This document shows, one piece after another, positions 59,076 through 64,000 of a stretch of 64,000 nt of DNA. The stretch is from Sphingomonas liriopis (GTDB lineage Bacteria; Pseudomonadota; Alphaproteobacteria; Sphingomonadales; Sphingomonadaceae). Position 1 is the first letter of the stretch. Each line of letters starts with the position of its first letter. Under the pieces are notes generated by a model. It made no database searches. It saw only the letters and a list, made by a program, of their open reading frames with translations, and was not told the origin of the DNA. The position numbers were made by a program, and so were the translations under genes. Where the stretch lies: the NCBI RefSeq assembly GCF_024211255.1, contig NZ_JAMLDY010000003.1:186001-250000 (forward strand), given 5' to 3'.

Positions 59076-59570
59076 ATGACGCAAGATCCCACCCGCCGCT
59101 CGCTGTTCTCGCTCGCCGCCGCCGGGATCGCCGGTGCGGCATTATGGGGCTGCCGTAGCGCGCCTGCCGCTGCCGCGCAGCGCTATCCGGTCGAGATGAG
59201 CGACGCCGCGTGGCGCAAGAAACTGGGCGACGCCGCGTGGAGCGTGCTGCGCCACGAGAGCACCGAACGCCCCTATTCCAGCCCGCTCAACGACGAACAT
59301 CGCGCCGGCACGTTCGCGTGCAAGGGCTGCGCGCAGCCGCTGTTTTCATCGAAGACCAAGTTCGAGAGCGGCACCGGCTGGCCCAGTTTCTACGCGCCGC
59401 TGCCCAATGCGGTCGCGACGCGCACCGACGGATCGCTGATGATGGAGCGGGTGGAGGTGCATTGCCGCCGCTGCGGCGGACATCTGGGCCATGTCTTCGA
59501 CGACGGGCCCAAGCCGACCGGCAAGCGCTATTGCATGAACGGCGTGGCGATGACGTTCCGCGCGGGGTAG
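59076..59570 (+). CDS. msrB: Exported peptide-methionine (R)-S-oxide reductase
   Basis: From ATG at 59076 the protein is 164 residues. The N-terminus RRSLFSLAAAG looks like a twin-arginine signal and is followed by a lipobox-like LWGC (Cys 26). The MsrB domain has zinc Cys pairs CKGC and CRRC and the active-site RYCMNG. It reduces methionine-R-sulfoxide, here probably in the periplasm. Cytoplasmic MsrB lacks such a signal. The earlier in-frame start does not have a ribosome-binding site. Confidence 0.92.
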   Translation: MTQDPTRRSLFSLAAAGIAGAALWGCRSAPAAAAQRYPVEMSDAAWRKKLGDAAWSVLRHESTERPYSSPLNDEHRAGTFACKGCAQPLFSSKTKFESGTGWPSFYAPLPNAVATRTDGSLMMERVEVHCRRCGGHLGHVFDDGPKPTGKRYCMNGVAMTFRAG

Positions 59571-59607
59571 CAGCCGGACGATCGCCGTCCCATCACGCAC
59601 AACCATC

Positions 59608-59633
59608 GTCATCCCCGCCTGCGCGGGGATGAC
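59608..59633. repeat. Short perfect palindrome
   Basis: Arms GTCATCCCCGC and GCGGGGATGAC with a CTGC loop, in the gap between msrB and the CHAP gene on the other strand. It may be a transcription stop or a stray relative of the type-A repeats. Confidence 0.8.
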
Positions 59634-59651
59634 ATAGGCTGGAGAGTTGGC

Positions 59652-60194
59652 TTACTCCCCCGCGACCGGAACCACCGGCACGGCGGCGGCGGTGGCGATG
59701 ACGCGGGTGTCGCTGGCCGGCGCGGCGTCGACGGCCGGCGCATGGCCCGAATAGATGAAGCCGTTGGTCGGATAGCTCGAGGTGCCGAGACCGCCGGTCG
59801 GGCCGTACCACACCTTGACTTCGCTCCAGTCGCCCGCGGCCGAGACGTCGATCGCGCGGACGTTGCGCTCGATCGCGCCGGGGCGCGACCAGTTGGCGTG
59901 GGTCAGCAGCACTTCGCGGTTCGACACCACCTGCGACACCATCGCGACATGGCCGACGCGCATGCGGCGGGTGGACTGGAAGGCGAGCACCGCGCCGACC
60001 TTGGGCGCATGGCCACGCTCGTATTTGCCGGCGGCCTGGCCCCACCAGGTGTTGGCGTTGCCGTGGATATCGATGCCCGAAATCTCGCGCGCATAGGGCG
60101 CGCACTGCCAGAACTGCGCCATCGCAGGGGTCGCCGTCATCAAGGCGCACGAGAACACCAGCGCAACGCGCGCCGCCAACGTCTTCACAGTCAT
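59652..60194 (-). CDS. Secreted CHAP-domain peptidase/amidase
   Basis: The 180-residue protein has a signal peptide (about 1-26, ending AMA) and a CHAP domain with nucleophile Cys 31 in FWQCAPYAREISG and His 82 in GHVAMVSQ, followed by a HANW motif. CHAP domains cleave peptidoglycan peptides. The C-terminal 40 residues are low-complexity Ala/Val. It is probably exported to the periplasm or beyond. Confidence 0.88.
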   Translation of the reverse strand: MTVKTLAARVALVFSCALMTATPAMAQFWQCAPYAREISGIDIHGNANTWWGQAAGKYERGHAPKVGAVLAFQSTRRMRVGHVAMVSQVVSNREVLLTHANWSRPGAIERNVRAIDVSAAGDWSEVKVWYGPTGGLGTSSYPTNGFIYSGHAPAVDAAPASDTRVIATAAAVPVVPVAGE

Positions 60195-60364
60195 TTGCTG
60201 ACCCCCCGGTCAAAACCCGTTCGTCGAGGATGTCGCTAGCCGGGGGTTCCGGTTTCTCCAATGGCCGCGGGAACCATAAGCGGCGAACGGTGTTTGCGCG
60301 CCGACGAGACGACGAAGCGCGTCCGAAGCCCTGTCCCTTTATCGCCGATGAACGGCCGTTTCCG

Positions 60365-61837
60365 TCAGGAATCGGGCTGCGCGATCGCCCCCAGCCGCGC
60401 GATCCGCGCGTCGTGCTCCGCGCGGCCGAACGGGAATCGGCTGAAACAGAATGCCGCCAGCGCCGCGATGACCAGATAGATGATGCCGAAGATCAGCGTC
60501 AGCCGGTCGATCGTCGCGACCGGCACCTGCCCCGGCACCGCCTGTTTCGGGAACCCCGCCACCGCGAGGATCAGGCCGGCGAGGAAGATGCCGACGCCCG
60601 ACGTGCATTTCTGCACGAAGAAGGATCCGGCGAAGAACACCCCCTCCGACCGGCGGCCGGTCTTCGCCTCCGAATCCTCGACCACGTCGGCCATCATCGA
60701 CGCGCCGAGGATGAAGGCGGTGACGTTGCATGCGGTCGACAGGACGAAGAAGCCGAGCAGCACTGGCAACAGCATCGGCGTCCCCACCGCCGGCATCGCG
60801 CCGAGCAGCCGCAGCGCGTAGGGCAGGATGTTGAACCCGGCGCCGAACAGCACCGCCAGCGTCGCCGCGCGCGGCTTGCTCACGTGCTGGCCGATGCGTG
60901 GCGCGACGACGAACGCGACGAGCACGCCGCCGAACAGCGCCACGGTCGCATAGACGAAGACGATGCCGCGGAACCCCCAGACATAGGTGTAAAGATAGGT
61001 CGACATCGCATAGCTGATCCCCTGCACCGTATAGGCGCAGAGCCCTGCGAGCATCAGGATCGCGAAGGCGCGGTTCTTCACCGTCTGCGCGAGTTCGCGA
61101 AAGCTCGCCCACAGCGATTGCCGCTCGATCGGCGGATGCGGCAGGTTCGGGATCTCGCGATGCGTGCCCCAGGCGGACAGCAGGATCGCCACGCCCATCA
61201 GCGCGGCGCCGAGCAGCGAATAGCCCGCATAGCCCGCGCGGTTGAGCAGCCCGTTGGGAAAGGCGGCGGTGGGCGCGAGGAAATACAGATACGCCGACAC
61301 CAGCATGGTCAGCCCACCCGCCCAGCCGAACAGATAGCGCCACGCCATGATCCGCGTCCGTTCGTCGTAATCCGACGACAGTTCCGGCGTCAGCGCGACC
61401 GAGGGCACTTCATAGCAACTCACCGCCGTCCGCACGAGCACCGCGGCGACGAACAGCCAGCCCAGTGTCGCGGGCTGCGACAGCGTCGCCGGCGGGTTCC
61501 ACAGCAGCACCCAGCCGACCATGATCGGCAGCGCCGACCCGTACATCCACGGATGCCGCCGCCCCCAGCGCGTCCGCGTCCGGTCGGAGAAGAAACCGAC
61601 CATCGGATCGACGAAGGCGTCGATGACCAGCGCCATCATCACCACCAGCCCGACGGTGGCGGACGGCAGGCCGACGACCTGGTTGTAGAACAGCAGCAGG
61701 AAGGTGCCGAACCCGGCATCCTTGACGCCATAGGCGACGGCACCGAAAGCATAGCTGCCCATCGTACCGCTTCCCAGCCGCCGCGCGGCGGGGACGCCCG
61801 CCGCCGTGGCGCCCGTGCGCGTTCCTGCCAGACCCAT
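60365..61837 (-). CDS. GPH-family glycoside/cation symporter (MFS)
   Basis: Starting at ATG 61837, which has GGGAG six to seven bases upstream, the protein is 490 residues with 12 membrane helices. DAFVDPMVGFFSDRTRTRWGRRHPWM is split over the conserved loop between helices 2 and 3 of the GPH (MelB-like) family. The substrate is a sugar or glycoside by family, unknown in detail. Upstream ATG at 61849 and 61879 are also in frame. No sugar-degrading gene adjoins it. Confidence 0.88.
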   Translation of the reverse strand: MGLAGTRTGATAAGVPAARRLGSGTMGSYAFGAVAYGVKDAGFGTFLLLFYNQVVGLPSATVGLVVMMALVIDAFVDPMVGFFSDRTRTRWGRRHPWMYGSALPIMVGWVLLWNPPATLSQPATLGWLFVAAVLVRTAVSCYEVPSVALTPELSSDYDERTRIMAWRYLFGWAGGLTMLVSAYLYFLAPTAAFPNGLLNRAGYAGYSLLGAALMGVAILLSAWGTHREIPNLPHPPIERQSLWASFRELAQTVKNRAFAILMLAGLCAYTVQGISYAMSTYLYTYVWGFRGIVFVYATVALFGGVLVAFVVAPRIGQHVSKPRAATLAVLFGAGFNILPYALRLLGAMPAVGTPMLLPVLLGFFVLSTACNVTAFILGASMMADVVEDSEAKTGRRSEGVFFAGSFFVQKCTSGVGIFLAGLILAVAGFPKQAVPGQVPVATIDRLTLIFGIIYLVIAALAAFCFSRFPFGRAEHDARIARLGAIAQPDS

Positions 61838-61991
61838 GACCGCTCCCATCTGTTGCCACCGAGCATAAGCGCGTGGCAAGCCCGGTCAACCGATGCGCTT
61901 TCGAAATTCGGGTTTGCAGCGCCGCGACACAGCCCTTAACCTCGTCACTGACGACAACCGGCTCGCTCGAGAGCCTCACAGTGGAATCGGT

Positions 61992-63137
61992 ATGGCCCTC
62001 GACCCCGAAACCTTCGACGCGCTGATCGACACCGTCCGCCGCTTCGTCGCCGAACGGCTGCGCCCGCTCGAGGCGGAGGTCGAGGCGGCGGATGCCATCC
62101 CCGACGCGGTGATCGCGGCGATGAAGGACATGGGCCTGTTCGGCCTGTCGATCGCGGACGAGTTCGGCGGGCTGGGGCTGAATATGATCGAGGAGTGCCG
62201 CGTCGCGATCGAGATGGGGCGCACCACGCCCGCCTTCCGTTCGACCTTCGGCACCAACGTCGGCATCGGCAGCCAGGGGCTGGTGATGGCGGGCACGCCT
62301 GAACAGAAGGCGGAATGGCTGCCGCGGATCGCGAGCGGCGAGATCGTCACCAGCTTTGCGCTGACCGAACCCGACGTCGGCAGCGATTCGGGTAGCGTGA
62401 AAACGCGCGCGGTGCGTGACGGCGACGTCTACCGCCTGTCGGGCACCAAACGCTACATCACCAACGCCGACAAGGCGCAGCTGTTCACCGTGATGGCGCG
62501 CACCGGCGAGGAGAAGGGCGCGCGCGGCGTCTCCGCCTTCCTGGTGCCGAAGGACCTGCCCGGCGTCACCATCGGCGAACCCGAGAAGAAGATGGGGCAG
62601 AAGGGCGCGAAGGTCGCCGACGTCCATTTCGACGACGTCCCCGTCCCCGCCGCCAACCGGCTGGGCGCGGAGGGCGAAGGCTTCAAGATCGCGATGCGCG
62701 TGCTCGACCGCGGCCGGTTGCACATCAGCGCGGTCTGCGTCGGCGTCGCCGAGCGGCTGATCGCCGACAGCGTCGCCTATGCCGGCGGTCGCCATCAGTT
62801 CGGCCAGCCGATCGCCGCACACCAGCTGATCCAGGGCATGATCGCCGATATGAAGACCGAGGCGCTGGTCGCCCGCGCGATGGTGCTGGAGACCGCGGCG
62901 GCGAAGGATCGCGGCGAGGACGTCGTCCTCGAATCCGCCGCGGCCAAATATTTCGCGTCCGAGATGGTCGGCCGCGTCGCCGACAAGGCGGTGCAGATCT
63001 ACGGCGGCGCCGGTTATATCGCCGATTACGGCATCGAACGCCTGTACCGCGACGTCCGCCTGTTCCGCATCTACGAAGGCACCAGCCAGATCCAGCAGGT
63101 CATCATCGCCCGCGAGACGATGAAGCGCGGGGGGTAG
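61992..63137 (+). CDS. Acyl-CoA dehydrogenase
   Basis: From ATG at 61992 the 381-residue flavoprotein has the acyl-CoA dehydrogenase fold: FALTEPDVGSDSGSVKT and ITNADKAQLFTV in the middle domain, RHQFGQPI and a C-terminal QIYGGAGYIADYGIERLYRD segment with the catalytic Glu in YEGTSQIQ. It oxidises a short or medium acyl-CoA (exact chain unknown). An in-frame start at 61893 lies before a gap without ribosome-binding site. An SDR gene follows, so fatty or branched acid breakdown is likely. Confidence 0.93.
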   Translation: MALDPETFDALIDTVRRFVAERLRPLEAEVEAADAIPDAVIAAMKDMGLFGLSIADEFGGLGLNMIEECRVAIEMGRTTPAFRSTFGTNVGIGSQGLVMAGTPEQKAEWLPRIASGEIVTSFALTEPDVGSDSGSVKTRAVRDGDVYRLSGTKRYITNADKAQLFTVMARTGEEKGARGVSAFLVPKDLPGVTIGEPEKKMGQKGAKVADVHFDDVPVPAANRLGAEGEGFKIAMRVLDRGRLHISAVCVGVAERLIADSVAYAGGRHQFGQPIAAHQLIQGMIADMKTEALVARAMVLETAAAKDRGEDVVLESAAAKYFASEMVGRVADKAVQIYGGAGYIADYGIERLYRDVRLFRIYEGTSQIQQVIIARETMKRGG

Positions 63138-63170
63138 GCGCCGCGTTCACTACGCCAGTACGCCCCCTCC

Positions 63171-63237
63171 CCCGTTCGTGCCGAGCCTGTCGAAGCACAG
63201 TGAGACTCAGGCCCTTCGACAGGCTCAGGGCGAACGG
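63171..63237. repeat. Type-B intergenic repeat, inverted pair
   Basis: CGTTCGTGCCGAGCCTGTCG on the left and CGACAGGCTCAGGGCGAACG on the right form inverted arms with AAGCACAGTGAGACTCAGGC close to the centre. Confidence 0.85.
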
Positions 63238-63276
63238 ACGGGGAGAGTGCCAGCCCATTCGACAGGAGAACCCATC

Positions 63277-64000
63277 ATGGACACCACTACCCTCTTCCGC
63301 CTCGACGGCCGAATCGCCCTCGTCACCGGCGGCAGCCGCGGCATCGGCAAGATGATCGCGGCGGGCTTCATCGCGCAAGGTGCGCGGGTCTACATCTCGT
63401 CGCGCAAGGCCGATATCTGCGAGGAAGCCGCGAAAGAACTCGGCCCGAACTGCATCGCGCTGCCGCAGGACGTCAGCACCGTCGCCGGCTGCAAGGCGTT
63501 GGCCGCGCAACTCGCGGAGCATGAGGAACGCCTCGACATCCTCGTCAACAACGCCGGCGCCGCCTGGGGCGTGCCGTTCGAGGAGTTTTCGGAGGTCGGC
63601 TGGGACAAGGTGATGGACCTCAACGTCAAATCGCCCTTCTTCCTGACGCAGGCGCTGCATGGTCTGCTGAAGGTGGGGGGATCGGCGGCGCGCCCGGCGA
63701 AGGTCATCAACATCACCTCGATCGATGGCCAGCGGCTCAACCCGTGGGAGACGTACAGCTATCACGCGTCGAAGTCGGCGCTGATCTATCTCACCAAGCG
63801 GATGGCGGCGCGGCTGGTGCGCGACCACGTCAACGTCACCTCGATCGCGCCGGGCGCCTTCCCCAGCGACATGAACAAGGCGGCGCGCGACCATGGCGAG
63901 GCGATCGCGCGCGGCATCCCCGCCGGCCGGATCGGCGTCGACGAGGACATGGCGGGCGCGGCGATCTACCTCGCCAGCCGCGCCGGCGATTACGTGATCG
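63277..64000 (+). CDS. Short-chain dehydrogenase/reductase (partial, runs off the window)
   Basis: From ATG at 63277 with an AGGAG ribosome-binding site, 241 residues are visible. They show VTGGSRGIGK for the nucleotide, NNAGAAWG, the Ser in ITSIDG, and the YSYHASKSA active-site Tyr-Lys pair. The substrate is unknown; the family includes 3-oxoacyl reductases. The last part lies beyond 64000. It follows the acyl-CoA dehydrogenase after a repeat and may be co-transcribed. Confidence 0.9.
   Translation, partial: MDTTTLFRLDGRIALVTGGSRGIGKMIAAGFIAQGARVYISSRKADICEEAAKELGPNCIALPQDVSTVAGCKALAAQLAEHEERLDILVNNAGAAWGVPFEEFSEVGWDKVMDLNVKSPFFLTQALHGLLKVGGSAARPAKVINITSIDGQRLNPWETYSYHASKSALIYLTKRMAARLVRDHVNVTSIAPGAFPSDMNKAARDHGEAIARGIPAGRIGVDEDMAGAAIYLASRAGDYVI

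Overview
The window looks like chromosomal DNA of a high-G+C alphaproteobacterium of the sphingomonad group, most likely Sphingomonas or a close relative. Support comes from codon use and G+C, frequent GTG starts with 4-nt gene overlaps, the mixture of genes (PutA without a ribbon-helix-helix domain next to an Lrp-type regulator, a PurS/L/Q-type PurL, a CYP153-type P450, a GPH-family sugar symporter), and two families of short palindromic intergenic repeats. There are no rRNA, tRNA or CRISPR loci, no insertion sequences and no phage genes.

Layout. 1-7911 is a kdpFABCDE potassium-uptake operon with its own two-component system. 7868-13093 is a proline catabolism block (FCD-type GntR regulator, Lrp regulator, putA) that also holds two decayed remnants: the 3' end of a proline racemase/hydroxyproline epimerase gene and a piece of a GH127 (DUF1680) gene. 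13118-17851 is a complete type I secretion system (ABC exporter, adaptor, TolC-like channel). Facing it, 18011-30110 is one tightly overlapping minus-strand operon that I read as a rearranged Pel-type exopolysaccharide locus: RTX deacetylase, pelG, GH114 hydrolase, TPR protein, outer-membrane barrel, pelD, pelE, pelF. A large hybrid histidine kinase (30339-33917) is divergent from it.

34010-37426 is a formaldehyde-detoxification operon (class III alcohol dehydrogenase, VOC protein, PurU, S-formylglutathione hydrolase). Next come a PHA-associated protein, purL, an iron-storage pair (bfd-bfr) with iron-box-like palindromes, dacB, a cyclophilin, and a likely small RNA with a textbook terminator (about 44120-44269). 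44454-51265 holds housekeeping genes (panB, a YfgM-like protein, bamB, der). The remainder is queG, a NatAB-like ABC exporter, a CYP153-type P450, msrB, a CHAP amidase, a sugar symporter, an acyl-CoA dehydrogenase and an SDR cut by the window edge.

The most interesting system is the Pel-like locus. In the classical pelABCDEFG operon PelA carries both a glycoside hydrolase and a deacetylase domain in one periplasmic protein, and PelB carries both TPRs and the barrel. Here both proteins are split. The deacetylase module has been moved onto a 1131-residue protein with a carbohydrate-binding-like N-terminus, a cadherin-like domain and C-terminal RTX nonapeptides, which are type I secretion features, and a dedicated type I system lies next door. 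PelD appears to have lost its C-terminal GGDEF-like c-di-GMP receptor domain and no PelC is visible. This suggests a Pel-like polymer whose deacetylation takes place outside the cell by a calcium-binding RTX enzyme. That model is inference from sequence and gene order.
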